Shown here: positions 38,913-49,106 of the stretch, in pieces | Position numbering within the stretch: position 1 is the first letter of the stretch | Layout of the letters: every line of letters begins with the position of its first letter | Source of the DNA: Beijerinckiaceae bacterium | Lineage (GTDB): Bacteria > Pseudomonadota > Alphaproteobacteria > Rhizobiales > Beijerinckiaceae | Direction of reading: 5' to 3' | NCBI GenBank assembly: GCA_947453205.1 | Contig: CANGFT010000010.1 | Span: 1 to 64,000 of the forward strand | Length of the DNA: 64,000 nt | Made by a program: the position numbers and the translations under genes | The notes under the pieces: generated by a model | The model's input: the letters and a program-made list of their open reading frames with translations, nothing else | What the model was told of the DNA's origin: nothing | Database searches by the model: none

Positions 38913-39983
38913 ATGACTGAGGGCAAGCCAGGGCTCACCTATGCTCAAGCTGGCGTCGACATAGACGCGGGCAACGAGATGGTCGACCGCATCAAGCCGC
39001 TGGTGCGCGCCACCCGCCGACCCGGCGCGGACGCGGAGATCGGCGGCTTCGGCGGCTTGTTCGACCTCAAGGCGGCGGGCTTCAAGGATCCCATTCTGGT
39101 CGCCGCCAATGATGGCGTGGGCACCAAGGTCAAGATCGCCATCGAGAGCGGCATCCACGACACCGTGGGGATCGACCTCGTCGCCATGTGCGTCAACGAC
39201 CTCATCGTGCAGGGCGCAGAGCCCCTGTTTTTCCTTGACTATTACGCCACGGGCAAGCTCGAGCCCACAACCGGCGCGGCCATCGTCAGGGGCATCGCGC
39301 AGGGCTGCATCGAGTCGGGCTGCGCCCTCATCGGCGGCGAGACGGCCGAAATGCCCGGCATGTACGCGGGGAGCGACTATGACCTCGCCGGCTTCGCCGT
39401 GGGCGCGGCCGAGCGCGGGCGTCTGCTGCCGCGCGGCGACCTGCGGCCGGGCGACGTGCTGTTCGGCCTGCCCTCCTCGGGCGTCCATTCCAACGGCTTC
39501 TCGCTGGTGCGGCGAATCGTGGCCCTCACCGGCCTTGGCTGGGACGCGCAGGCGCCCTTCGCGCCGGGCCAGACGCTGGCGCAGGCCCTGCTCACGCCCA
39601 CAAGGCTCTATGTGAAGCCGCTTCTGGCGGCCCTGAAGGCGACCGACGGCGTCAAGGCGCTGGCCCATATCACCGGCGGCGGCTTCCCCGACAACATCCC
39701 GCGCGTTCTGCCCGACGGGCTCGGCGTGTCGCTCGACCTCTCAGCCATTCCGGTTCCCCCGGTCTTCGGCTGGCTGGCGCGCACGGGCGATGTGGCGGAA
39801 CGCGAGATGCTCCGCACCTTCAACTGCGGCGTCGGCATGATCGTGGTGGCTGAAGCGGCGCGCGCCGCCGAAGTCGAGGCGGCGCTGAAGGCGGCGGGCG
39901 AGGCGCCTGTGCGCATCGGCGAGGTCGTCGTGCACGGCGCGGCGGATGAGCGCGTCGCCTATCGCGGGCGCCTCGCCCTATGA
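38913..39983 (+). CDS. purM: Phosphoribosylformylglycinamidine cyclo-ligase
   Basis: [56 protein letters not shown]. Confidence 0.96.
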   Translation: MTEGKPGLTYAQAGVDIDAGNEMVDRIKPLVRATRRPGADAEIGGFGGLFDLKAAGFKDPILVAANDGVGTKVKIAIESGIHDTVGIDLVAMCVNDLIVQGAEPLFFLDYYATGKLEPTTGAAIVRGIAQGCIESGCALIGGETAEMPGMYAGSDYDLAGFAVGAAERGRLLPRGDLRPGDVLFGLPSSGVHSNGFSLVRRIVALTGLGWDAQAPFAPGQTLAQALLTPTRLYVKPLLAALKATDGVKALAHITGGGFPDNIPRVLPDGLGVSLDLSAIPVPPVFGWLARTGDVAEREMLRTFNCGVGMIVVAEAARAAEVEAALKAAGEAPVRIGEVVVHGAADERVAYRGRLAL

Positions 39984-40645
39984 GCGCATCCCGCTTGAGG
40001 CGCCGCGTGGCCGTGCTGATCTCCGGGCGCGGCTCCAACATGACGAGCCTGCTCGCCGCCGCCAGCGACCCCGCCTATCCCGCCGAGATCGCGCTGGTGC
40101 TCTCCAACCGCCCGGAGGCGCCGGGGCTGGCGACCGCCCGCGAACACGGCGTCGCCACCGTCGCCATAGACCACAAGCATCACCTGTCGCGCGAAGAATT
40201 CGAACGCGCCATGCAGGAGGTGCTGGAGGCGCGCGGGATCGAGCTCATCTGCCTCGCAGGCTTCATGCGGCTTCTGACGCCCTGGTTCGTGGAGCGCTGG
40301 ACCGGGCGCATGATCAACATCCACCCCGCCCTGCTCCCACTCTACAAGGGCCTTCACACCCATGAGCGCGCCCTCGCCGATGGGGTGAAGCTGCATGGGG
40401 CGAGCGTGCATTTCGTCGTGCCGGGCATGGACGAGGGGCCGATCATCGCGCAGGCCGCCGTGCCCGTGCTCGACGGCGACACGCCAGCCACGCTCGGCGC
40501 GCGGGTGCTGGCGCAGGAACATGTGATCTATCCGCTCGCGCTGGGGCTGCTTGCGGGCGGGCGCCTGACGATCGAGGGCGCGCGGGTGCGCATTTCAGGC
40601 GAAGCGCTGGAGACCTCGGCCCTCGTGGCGCCGCAGGTGCTGTGA
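39980..40645 (+). CDS. purN: Phosphoribosylglycinamide formyltransferase
   Basis: [73 protein letters not shown]; 4-bp overlap with purM. Confidence 0.96.
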   Translation: MSASRLRRRVAVLISGRGSNMTSLLAAASDPAYPAEIALVLSNRPEAPGLATAREHGVATVAIDHKHHLSREEFERAMQEVLEARGIELICLAGFMRLLTPWFVERWTGRMINIHPALLPLYKGLHTHERALADGVKLHGASVHFVVPGMDEGPIIAQAAVPVLDGDTPATLGARVLAQEHVIYPLALGLLAGGRLTIEGARVRISGEALETSALVAPQVL

Positions 40646-40743
40646 AGGCGCTCGCCTCCTCGCTTGTGGGCGCTCGCCCACGCGTATAGCTTGATCCCCA
40701 AGGGACTGCAGGGTTTGAACCCGACCGATGGAGGGATGCCGAT

Positions 40744-41166
40744 ATGACGCCACTCGACCGCATGCTCGCCGAGCATGACATAGCGCGCCTGACGACGCGC
40801 TTCGCCCTGCTCAACGACGCAGGCGACTGGGCCGCCGTGGCCGATATGTTCACTGAGGACGCGCGCTTCGTGCGCCCTGCGGGCGGCGATCCCGTGATCG
40901 GGCGCAAGGCCATCCACGAGTCCTTCGCCAGCAGGCCGGCGCGCAAGTCCTGCCATCTCATCACCAACATCGTCGTCGACGTCGCCTCTGCGGACGAAGC
41001 GTCGAGCCGCTGCACCCTGCTGCTCTATGCGGCGCCCGCAGGTGAATCCAGCGCCGCCTCGCCCGCGCTCATCGGCGGCTTCAACGACAGGCTCGTCCGC
41101 ACGCCCGAGGGCTGGCGCTTCGCCGAGCGGGTCGGCTTCCTCGATCTGAAGGTCGCGCTGTCATGA
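40744..41166 (+). CDS. SnoaL/NTF2-like protein
   Basis: DIARLTTRFALLNDAGDWAAVADMFTEDARFVRP...GWRFAERV. Confidence 0.8.
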   Translation: MTPLDRMLAEHDIARLTTRFALLNDAGDWAAVADMFTEDARFVRPAGGDPVIGRKAIHESFASRPARKSCHLITNIVVDVASADEASSRCTLLLYAAPAGESSAASPALIGGFNDRLVRTPEGWRFAERVGFLDLKVALS

Positions 41167-42299
41167 CCTTCATTCATACGACCCATGTGGGCAGCCTGCC
41201 GCGCACCCCCGAACTTGCGGCCATGCTGATCCAGCGCGACCATGGCAAAGACATCGACCTGCCCGCCTTCGATGCGCTGGTCAGCGCGGAAATCGAGAAG
41301 GCCGTGCGCGCGCAGGTGGAGGCTGGCGTCTCCATCGTCAGCGATGGCGAATTGGGCAAGGTTGGCTACTCCACCTACATCACCGCACGCCTCTCGGGCT
41401 TCGGCGGCCATGTTGACCGGACCCCTGCTAAGGATCTCGCGGACCTGCCGGAACTGCGCACCAAACTCGCGGCCATCATGGGCGCGCAGAGCTTCGTGCG
41501 CGCCTCCTGCATCGGCAAGGTCGAACTCGTCGACTCCCAGCCCGTGGCGGACGACATCCGCCGTTTCAGCGCCGCCATGGGCAAGGAGGGGCGGAGCGTG
41601 CGCGGCTTCATGAACGCGGCCTCCCCGGGCCTCGTCACGGCCTTCCAGCCCAATCAGTTCTACCCCAGCCATGAGGCCTATCTCTCTGACCTCATCGAGG
41701 CCATGCGGCCGGAATATGAGGCCATCATCGCGGCGGGCTTCGATCTGCAGCTTGATGCCCCCGACCTCGCCATGGCCGCGCATACGGGCTTTCAGGGATT
41801 GAGCGAGGCGGAGTTTCTCAAACGCGCGGCGCAGAATGTCGAGGCGCTGAACGCCGCGACGGCGAACATTCCGCCCGAGCGCATGCGCATGCATATCTGC
41901 TGGGGCAATTACGAAGGCCCGCACGATCATGACATCGAACTCGAAAAGGTGATCGACATCGTCTTGAAGGCGCGGCCGCGCCAGCTTCTGTTCGAGGGGG
42001 CGAACCCGCGTCATGAACATGAATGGATCGTCTGGCGCGACGCGCGGGTGCCCGATGACACCGTGCTGGTCCCCGGCCTGATCGACAGTTGCTCCAACTA
42101 TGTGGAGCATCCCGAACTGATCGCCCAGCGCATCGAGCGCTACGCCGCCATCGTCGGCGCGGACCGGGTCATCGCAGGAACCGACTGCGGCTTTGGCACC
42201 TTCGCGGGCTATGGCAAGATCGACCCTGCCGTGACCTGGAAGAAGCTGCGAGCCCTGCGCGAGGGAGCGGACCTCGCGGCCAGCCGCCTCAATCGCTGA
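41163..42299 (+). CDS. Cobalamin-independent methionine synthase (MetE C-terminal)-like protein
   Basis: TTHVGSLPRTPEL, SIVSDGELGKVGYSTY, MRMHICWGNYEGPHDHDIEL, VIAGTDCGFGTFAG. Confidence 0.88.
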   Translation: MTFIHTTHVGSLPRTPELAAMLIQRDHGKDIDLPAFDALVSAEIEKAVRAQVEAGVSIVSDGELGKVGYSTYITARLSGFGGHVDRTPAKDLADLPELRTKLAAIMGAQSFVRASCIGKVELVDSQPVADDIRRFSAAMGKEGRSVRGFMNAASPGLVTAFQPNQFYPSHEAYLSDLIEAMRPEYEAIIAAGFDLQLDAPDLAMAAHTGFQGLSEAEFLKRAAQNVEALNAATANIPPERMRMHICWGNYEGPHDHDIELEKVIDIVLKARPRQLLFEGANPRHEHEWIVWRDARVPDDTVLVPGLIDSCSNYVEHPELIAQRIERYAAIVGADRVIAGTDCGFGTFAGYGKIDPAVTWKKLRALREGADLAASRLNR

Positions 42300-42627
42300 C
42301 GCGGCAGCTCGCCATGAACTTCTTCGCCTTGGGCTGGGCGCTTGGCGAGAACTTGCCGGTGGCGCGCATCTCGTCGCGCTCGGCCGGGGTCATGGCCTTG
42401 ATGACGCCCTTGGAATAGCAACCGCAGCGGCGGCCCGCGACGTCGGCCTTCTTGCCGTCATTGATGACGAGCTGGGTGCAGATTTCGCGCAGGCGGGCGC
42501 GCATCTCGTCATCGCTGGGCGGGCGGTCGAACCCTGAGGGCACGCCAGGCGGGCGCCCGCCTGCAAGCGCGACGCTGGAGAGGCAGACGAAAGCGACAGC
42601 GGTGAGAAGACCGAGCTTCGAGCGCAC
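42289..42627 (-). CDS. Small secreted Cys-containing hypothetical protein
   Basis: Signal peptide MRSKLGLLTAVAFVCLSSVALA; cysteines in mature part; 11-bp convergent overlap with the MetE-like gene. Confidence 0.65.
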   Translation of the reverse strand: MRSKLGLLTAVAFVCLSSVALAGGRPPGVPSGFDRPPSDDEMRARLREICTQLVINDGKKADVAGRRCGCYSKGVIKAMTPAERDEMRATGKFSPSAQPKAKKFMASCRVSD

Positions 42628-42690
42628 GAAAACCTCCTGTAAACGATGGTCCGCCCGCAGATAGCAGCCTGATGCTTAACAGGCCCCTAC

Positions 42691-44766
42691 TCAGGCCCGC
42701 CGCAGCCAGACCTTGTTGTCGTGGAAGGCGGCGCCGCCGAAGGGCGCGGGGGAATCGGCGCCGGTCAGCGTGTTGATGCCCTTGCCATCGGCGAAGGCGT
42801 CGTTGGGCCAGATCCCCTCGGAGATGAGCACGCCAGGCCGCAGCCCCTCGAAACGGCGGGCATGGAGCCGCACCTGCCCGCGCCCATTGCCAAGCACGAC
42901 CTCATCGCCATCGCTGACGCAGAGGCGCGCCGCGTCCTGCGGATGGATCAGCACCTCCGGCCGCCCCTCCCGCGCCCGCGAGGACGGGGTCTCGTTGAAG
43001 GTCGAGTTGAGGAAGCTCCGCGCCGGGCTTGTCGCAAGACGGAAGGGATGGGCGTCGTCGGCGTTCTCCAGGACATCCCAGTGGTCCGGAAACGTCGGCA
43101 TGGAGCGCCACGGCCCCTGCAGGCCGATATTGCCGAAGGGCGTCGAGGGCCAATCCGCCTTGAAGCGATATTTCCCGTCGGGCCAGCCGAATCCCCTGAT
43201 GAAATGGGATGTCTCGAAATCCGGCTGCAGGTCGATCCAGTTGCGGGCCTCGAGCTCTTCAAGCGCGGGCAGGCCCGACTCCTCAAGCGTGATCGCCGCA
43301 AGCTCGCGCACGCTCATGTCGAAGCTTGGATGGGTGACGCCCACGCGCTTCGCAATGGCGCAGATGACCTCATGATTGGTGCGGCATTCGCCGGGCGGCT
43401 CTATGAGCTTGTCGGCGAACTCCACATATTGATGGCCGCCGCCGGAATAGATGTCGGCATGTTCGAGGAACATGGTGGCGGGCAGAACCACATCCGCCAT
43501 GGCCGCCGTCTCCGTCATGAACTGCTCATGCACGACGGTGAAGAGATCCTCCCGCGCAAAGCCCTGCTTCACCAGCGTCTGATCGGGGGCGACGGAAACC
43601 GGATTGGTGTTCTGGATGAGCATGGCCTTGATCGGCCCGCCGCCCTGCAAAGCCTCGCGGTCCCCCGTCAGAATGGCGCCGATGCGGGACTGGTCGAGCA
43701 CGCGCGTGGCGGGGTCGATGAGCGCGCGGCCCTCAAGCGTCGTCTGCTTCCAGTGATAGATCGCAGCATTGTTGTGAAAGGCGCCGCCGCCCTCATGAAG
43801 CCACGCGCCCGTCACTGCGGCGATGCTGAGCGCCGCATGCATGTTCACCGCGCCATTGCGCTGGCGTGAGAAGCCATAGCCCAGGCGAAAGAAGCTGCGC
43901 TTCGTCTCGCCGACGAGCTTTGCGAAAGCCTCGATCTCCTCGACGCCAAGGCCCGTGATGGCGGAGGCCCATGCGGGTGTGCGCGTCTGCAGATGCGCCT
44001 CGAGCTCTTCGGGCGCATCGGTGTAGCGGCGCAGATAATCCCAATCCGCAAAGCCATCGCGGAACAGCACATGCATGACCGCGCAGGCGAGCGCGCCATC
44101 GGTTCCCGGCCGCAGGCACAGCGCCATATCCGCCTGCTCCATGGTCGGCGTGCGGTAGATGTCGATGACGACGATCTTCGCGCCGCGCTCTTTTCGCGCA
44201 CGCATGGCGTGGGTCATCACATTGACTTGCGTCGCGACCGCATTGGTGCCCCAGATCACCACGCAATCGGACTTCGCCATCTCCCGGGGATCAGGCCCTT
44301 TGATCGCACCGAGCCCCGCCAGCACACCCGGCCATGCGAGGTTGACGCAGATGGAGCCGAAGAAGCGGGTGTATTTCTTCGCATGGGTGAGACGGTTGAG
44401 CCCGTCGCGCATCACGCGGCCCATGGTGCCTGCATAATAATAGGGCCAGACGCTCTGCGCCCCATGCTCGCGCTCGGCGGCGAGGAAACGCTCGGCGATG
44501 AGGTCGAGCGCCTCGTCCCAGGAGATGCGCGCGAACTGCCCGGAGCCCTTCGGTCCCGTGCGCTTCAGGGGATGGAGCAGCCGCTCGGGATGATGGATGC
44601 GCTCGGAATAACGCGCGACCTTCGCGCAGATGACGCCCGCCGTATAGGTCTGGTCCTGCGCGCCTCGGATGCGCCCGATGCGGCGCCCCTCGATCACCTC
44701 CACATCCAGCGCGCAGGCGGAGGGGCAGTCATGCGGGCAGACGGAGGGGCGGTGGACGATGGTCAT
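42691..44766 (-). CDS. Molybdopterin-dependent oxidoreductase with N-terminal [4Fe-4S] motif
   Basis: SVCPHDCPSACALDVEVIEG...GVICAKVARYSERIHHPERLLHPLKR, C-terminal molydop-binding domain. Confidence 0.92.
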   Translation of the reverse strand: MTIVHRPSVCPHDCPSACALDVEVIEGRRIGRIRGAQDQTYTAGVICAKVARYSERIHHPERLLHPLKRTGPKGSGQFARISWDEALDLIAERFLAAEREHGAQSVWPYYYAGTMGRVMRDGLNRLTHAKKYTRFFGSICVNLAWPGVLAGLGAIKGPDPREMAKSDCVVIWGTNAVATQVNVMTHAMRARKERGAKIVVIDIYRTPTMEQADMALCLRPGTDGALACAVMHVLFRDGFADWDYLRRYTDAPEELEAHLQTRTPAWASAITGLGVEEIEAFAKLVGETKRSFFRLGYGFSRQRNGAVNMHAALSIAAVTGAWLHEGGGAFHNNAAIYHWKQTTLEGRALIDPATRVLDQSRIGAILTGDREALQGGGPIKAMLIQNTNPVSVAPDQTLVKQGFAREDLFTVVHEQFMTETAAMADVVLPATMFLEHADIYSGGGHQYVEFADKLIEPPGECRTNHEVICAIAKRVGVTHPSFDMSVRELAAITLEESGLPALEELEARNWIDLQPDFETSHFIRGFGWPDGKYRFKADWPSTPFGNIGLQGPWRSMPTFPDHWDVLENADDAHPFRLATSPARSFLNSTFNETPSSRAREGRPEVLIHPQDAARLCVSDGDEVVLGNGRGQVRLHARRFEGLRPGVLISEGIWPNDAFADGKGINTLTGADSPAPFGGAAFHDNKVWLRRA

Positions 44767-44850
44767 GAGGCAGCATCGCAGCGGCGGAGCCAAAAGAAAA
44801 GAGGGGCCGGCGCGCGCCTACCCCTCTTCAATTCACACGCGGCCGTCAGC

Positions 44851-45273
44851 TCAGCCGACGATTTCGTTCTGCGAGAACCACTGGGCGATCTCGACCGCAG
44901 CGGTCTCGGGAGCGTCGGAGCCATGCACCGTGTTCTCGCCCATGTTGAGGGCGAAGAGCTTGCGGATCGTGCCGGCGTCGGCCTTCTCCGGGTTGGTGGC
45001 GCCCATCACTGTGCGATAGCGGGCGATGGCGTCCTCGCCTTCGAGCACCTGAACGACGACAGGACCAGCCGTCATCTGATCGACGAGCTCGCCGAAGAAG
45101 GGACGCTCCTTGTGGACGCCATAGAAGGTCTCGGCCTGGGCGCGGGTCATGAGCACGCGCTTCTGGGCGACGATGCGCAGGCCAGCCTGCTCGATCACCG
45201 CATTGACGGAGCCGGTGAGATTGCGACGCGTGGCGTCGGGCTTGATGATGGAAAAGGTGTGCTGAACCGCCAT
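44851..45273 (-). CDS. ndk: Nucleoside diphosphate kinase
   Basis: [53 protein letters not shown]. Confidence 0.96.
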   Translation of the reverse strand: MAVQHTFSIIKPDATRRNLTGSVNAVIEQAGLRIVAQKRVLMTRAQAETFYGVHKERPFFGELVDQMTAGPVVVQVLEGEDAIARYRTVMGATNPEKADAGTIRKLFALNMGENTVHGSDAPETAAVEIAQWFSQNEIVG

Positions 45274-45445
45274 GGCTGGGTCCGAACTTTCTGAGTTGAG
45301 GGATGCGCGCTTATAGCGGCGCCGCAACCCGCGCACAAGGCGCAATCCCGTCTGCGCCGCCGATCACAAGGAATTGAAACTGCCGATGAGATGCCCTATT
45401 TCCATCGACACCGCCTATTTTCTTTCCCGGACCTGACGAGCCCCC

Positions 45446-46366
45446 ATGAACCTTCGTGACCTCAGCTATGTGATCTCCGTTGCGGAGCTGGGCCATTTCG
45501 GCCGCGCCGCCATGGCCTGCCACGTCAGCCAGCCCACGCTCTCGGGGCAGATCCTCAAGCTGGAGGAGGAGCTGGGGGTCACGATTTTCGAGCGCGTGGG
45601 CAAGCAGGTGCGGCTGACCCCGGTCGGCGAGCAGATCCTCGCCAACGCCCGCCGCTCGGTCGCCGCCGCCAATGACATCGTGGCCGCCGCCCGCGCCAGC
45701 CGCGATCCCCTCGCCGGGCCCATTCGGCTGGGGGTGATCCCCACGCTCGCGCCCTATCTGATGCCCTTCGTCCTGCCGCTCGCCGCCCGCGAGCTCGACA
45801 AGGCGCCGCTGATGTTGATGGAGGATCTGACCGGCCATCTGCTTCCCCCGCTCACGGACGGGCGCATCGACGCCGCCCTCATCGCCACGGACGCGGGCAC
45901 CGACAAACTGGCCGAGATCGACCTTTTCGAGGAGCCCTTCTGGCTCGCCATGCCCATCGACGACCCGCTGGCGAGCGAGGCGGAAGTGGATCTTGGCGCC
46001 ATCGATCCCCGGCGCCTCCTGCTGCTGACGGACGGCCACTGCCTGCGCGATCAGGCGCTGGAGCTCTGCAGCCGTCAGGGCCCGGAAAACGCCGTAGCCG
46101 GCTCGGCGGACGTGCGCGCCGCCTCCCTCGAGACCCTCGTGCATCTGACCGCCGCCAAATATGGCCTGACCCTCGCCCCGCGCCTCGCCATGGCCAACTG
46201 GGTCGGCCTCAGGGACCGCCTGGCCTTCCGGCCGATCATGGGCGACAAGGCCAGCCGCAAGGTCCGCCTCGCCTTCCGCAAGGACATGCCAAGGCGCAAG
46301 GCCATGGAGAAGCTGGCTGAGGTGGTGAAGGCGAGCCTGCCGGACTGCGTGCGGCGGATCGGGTAG
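45446..46366 (+). CDS. oxyR: LysR-family hydrogen-peroxide sensor OxyR
   Basis: MNLRDLSYVISVAELGHFGRAAMACHVSQPTLSGQILKLEEELG; redox motif LLTDGHCLRDQALELC with the OxyR Cys-x8-Cys spacing. Confidence 0.9.
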   Translation: MNLRDLSYVISVAELGHFGRAAMACHVSQPTLSGQILKLEEELGVTIFERVGKQVRLTPVGEQILANARRSVAAANDIVAAARASRDPLAGPIRLGVIPTLAPYLMPFVLPLAARELDKAPLMLMEDLTGHLLPPLTDGRIDAALIATDAGTDKLAEIDLFEEPFWLAMPIDDPLASEAEVDLGAIDPRRLLLLTDGHCLRDQALELCSRQGPENAVAGSADVRAASLETLVHLTAAKYGLTLAPRLAMANWVGLRDRLAFRPIMGDKASRKVRLAFRKDMPRRKAMEKLAEVVKASLPDCVRRIG

Positions 46367-46564
46367 GCGGGGCGAGGGCCTTCCATAGGCCCCGCCTATC
46401 ATTTCAAGAGGCAAAAACGATTTCACTCGACTGAACCGCCGCCCTAGCTTGGCTCGTACACTGCTCGGACGAGACGGGTTTGACCAAAGCCGTCCCATCC
46501 GAAATATAGGTGGCGTCAGCCAGCCGGTCCGGCGTGGCTGGAATTCATCCGGAGGAGAGAGATC

Positions 46565-46981
46565 ATGTCCCTCAAGGGCAGCAAGACCGAAGATAACCTG
46601 AAGGCCGCGTTCGCGGGTGAGTCGCAGGCCAACCGTCGCTATCTCTATTTCGCCCAGAAGGCTGACGTCGAGGGCTACAACGATGTCGCCACCGTGTTCC
46701 GCTCCACGGCGGAAGGCGAGACCGGCCATGCCCATGGCCATCTCGAGTTCCTCGAGGAATGCGGCGATCCGGCCACGGGCCTGCCGATCGGCAAGACCCA
46801 GCTGAACCTCGCCGCCGCCGTCGCTGGCGAGACGCACGAATACACCGACATGTATCCAGGCATGGCCCGTTCGGCGCGCGAAGAAGGCTTCGATGAGATC
46901 GCCGACTGGTTCGAGACGCTGGCCAAGGCCGAGCGTTCGCATGCCGGCCGCTTCCAGCGCGCCCTCGACGAGATCAAGTGA
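46565..46981 (+). CDS. Rubrerythrin-family protein lacking C-terminal rubredoxin domain
   Basis: [26 protein letters not shown]...[14 protein letters not shown]...[10 protein letters not shown]...[13 protein letters not shown]. Confidence 0.93.
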   Translation: MSLKGSKTEDNLKAAFAGESQANRRYLYFAQKADVEGYNDVATVFRSTAEGETGHAHGHLEFLEECGDPATGLPIGKTQLNLAAAVAGETHEYTDMYPGMARSAREEGFDEIADWFETLAKAERSHAGRFQRALDEIK

Positions 46982-47045
46982 TCCAATCGGATGGTCCGGC
47001 CATAAGAGGTCGGACCGTCCATCCACCAACAGATATGAGGAAGCA

Positions 47046-48383
47046 ATGAGAGAGGGAAGCCTCGAAGCTCCCACGCGGCGCCCCATCGATTGGGAAAATC
47101 CCGCGTTCTATGACGAAGCCAAGCTTGATGAGGAGATGCGCCGCGTCCTCGACATCTGCCATGGCTGCCGCCGTTGCTTCAATCTTTGCGACAGCTTCCC
47201 GCGCCTGTTCGACCTCGTGGACGAGTCGAAGTCTGGCGAGCTCGACACTGTGGCGAGCGAAAGCTTCAAACCCATCGTGGACGCCTGCACGCTCTGCGAC
47301 ATGTGCTTCATGACGAAGTGCCCCTATGTGCCCCCGCACGAATTCGACCTCGATTTCCCGCATCTGATGCTGCGCTATCGCGCCGTCGAGGCGAAGAAGG
47401 GCATGAATGAATTCGCCGACCTTCAACTGGCGAAAGTCGACCGCAACGGCAAGATCGCGACGGCCATCGCGCCGCTGGCGAACTGGGCCAGCGACCGTTC
47501 GAACGGCCTGACGCGCGGCCTTCTTGAGAGCGTCGCGGGCCTTGACGCTGAGGCGGAGTTGCCGAAATACGCGCCCACCACCTTCGTCGCGCAGGCCAAG
47601 GCCTCGCCCATCGTGGTGAACAAGGACGCCCCGGCCTATGGCCGCAAGGCCGTCATCTACGCGACCTGCTTCAACAACTACAACGACACCGATGTGGGCG
47701 TCGCCGCGCGCGCGGTGCTCGCCAGGAACGGCGTCGAGACCGAAGTGGTTCACCCCCACTGCTGCGGCATGCCCATGCTGGAGCAGGGCCTCATCGGTGA
47801 AGTCGCCAAGAGCGCCGACGCCGTCGCCGACGCGCTGAAGCCTTATATCGAGAAGGGCTATGACGTCATCGCGCTGGTGCCCTCCTGCGCCCTGATGATG
47901 AAGTTCGAATGGCCGCTGATCCGCCCGAACAGCGCGGATGTGAAGCGGCTGGCGGGCGCGACCTTCGACCTCTCCGAATATATCGTCGACATCGCCAAGA
48001 AGAACGGCATGGCGCCGGGCCTGAGCCCTGTGCCGGGCGGCGTCTCGCTGCACATATCCTGCCATTCGCGCGCTCAGAACATGGGCCAGAAGGCGGCGGA
48101 GATGCTGCAGCTTCTGCCCGAAGCGGATGTGAAGGTCATCGAGCGTTGCTCGGGCCATGGCGGCGCCTGGGGCTTCAAGAAGAAGAACTTCGAAACCGCC
48201 CTCAAGGTCGGCAAGCCCGTGGCGCGCACCACGCGCGATGCGGGCAAGAGCTTCGTCACATCTGAATGTCCGCTGGCGGGCGTTCACATTGCGCAAGGCG
48301 TGGAGAAACTGGGTGGGGAGGCGGCCAAACCCGAGATCGTCCGCCACCCGATCCAGATCCTCGCCCGTTCCTACGGACTGTAA
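47046..48383 (+). CDS. Heterodisulfide-reductase-related (CCG-domain) Fe-S oxidoreductase
   Basis: [12 protein letters not shown] and [13 protein letters not shown] ferredoxin motifs; [13 protein letters not shown] and degenerate [24 protein letters not shown]. Confidence 0.92.
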   Translation: MREGSLEAPTRRPIDWENPAFYDEAKLDEEMRRVLDICHGCRRCFNLCDSFPRLFDLVDESKSGELDTVASESFKPIVDACTLCDMCFMTKCPYVPPHEFDLDFPHLMLRYRAVEAKKGMNEFADLQLAKVDRNGKIATAIAPLANWASDRSNGLTRGLLESVAGLDAEAELPKYAPTTFVAQAKASPIVVNKDAPAYGRKAVIYATCFNNYNDTDVGVAARAVLARNGVETEVVHPHCCGMPMLEQGLIGEVAKSADAVADALKPYIEKGYDVIALVPSCALMMKFEWPLIRPNSADVKRLAGATFDLSEYIVDIAKKNGMAPGLSPVPGGVSLHISCHSRAQNMGQKAAEMLQLLPEADVKVIERCSGHGGAWGFKKKNFETALKVGKPVARTTRDAGKSFVTSECPLAGVHIAQGVEKLGGEAAKPEIVRHPIQILARSYGL

Positions 48384-48456
48384 AAGCATCGGGGCCCCTG
48401 CCCCGACCGCTCAACCTTTCACCTGGGACGCTTTGTCCTCACCGGGAGTATGACCC

Positions 48457-49047
48457 ATGGCCAACAAGCATGAGATCACTGCGGCTGACATCATGCCGCT
48501 CGAAGCCTATGCGAAGGTGCGCACGCAGACGCGCCGCCAACTCGCCGAGCGCAAAAAGAACCGCCGCGTCGAAGTTGGTCCGCATGTGACCTTCTACTTC
48601 GAGAACTTCGACACGATGTGGCTTCAGGTGCAGGAGATGCTGCATATCGAGCGTGGCGGCGAGGCGCAGATGGTCGATGAGCTCGCGGCCTATAATCCGC
48701 TGGTGCCCAAGGGGCAGGAGCTGGTCGCGACCTTCATGATCGAGATCGACGATCCCGAGCGCCGCAAGCGCATCCTGGGCCGCCTTGGCGGCATCGAGGA
48801 GACGACCTTCGTTCAGGTCGGCGCAGAGAAGATCGCCGGCCATGCGGAAGCCGATCAGGACCGCACCACCGCCGAGGGCAAGGCCTCGTCGGTGCAGTTC
48901 GTTCATTTCACCTTCACCCCCGCCCAGATCGCGGCGATCCGCACCCCCGGCACGCCGGTGATCGTGGGCATGGGCCATGCGAACTACAGCCACATGGCCG
49001 TGCTGCCCGAGAATGTGCGCGCGGAGCTGGCGGGCGATTTCGACTGA
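48457..49047 (+). CDS. DUF3501-family protein
   Basis: ITAADIMPLEAYAKVRTQTRRQLAERKKNRRVEVGPHVTFYFENFDTMWLQVQEMLHIE; position next to rubrerythrin and CCG protein. Confidence 0.88.
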   Translation: MANKHEITAADIMPLEAYAKVRTQTRRQLAERKKNRRVEVGPHVTFYFENFDTMWLQVQEMLHIERGGEAQMVDELAAYNPLVPKGQELVATFMIEIDDPERRKRILGRLGGIEETTFVQVGAEKIAGHAEADQDRTTAEGKASSVQFVHFTFTPAQIAAIRTPGTPVIVGMGHANYSHMAVLPENVRAELAGDFD

Positions 49048-49106
49048 CGCCCTGCGATGGCGCGTGGCGGTTGCCTGCCGCCCCGCGCCATGCCAGATAG
49101 CGGCCC

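Noticed and set aside
46520-46541. CCAGCC-N10-GGCTGG inverted repeat upstream of rubrerythrin as an operator
   Set aside because: Only 6-bp GC-rich arms, expected often by chance at this GC content; not distinguishable from background.
45311-47086. 591-aa minus ORF across oxyR and rubrerythrin
   Set aside because: Opposes two recognisable genes and the intergenic region; no domain pattern.
46974-48389. 471-aa minus ORF antisense to the CCG Fe-S gene
   Set aside because: Shadow ORF; Fe-S ligand motifs are on the plus strand.
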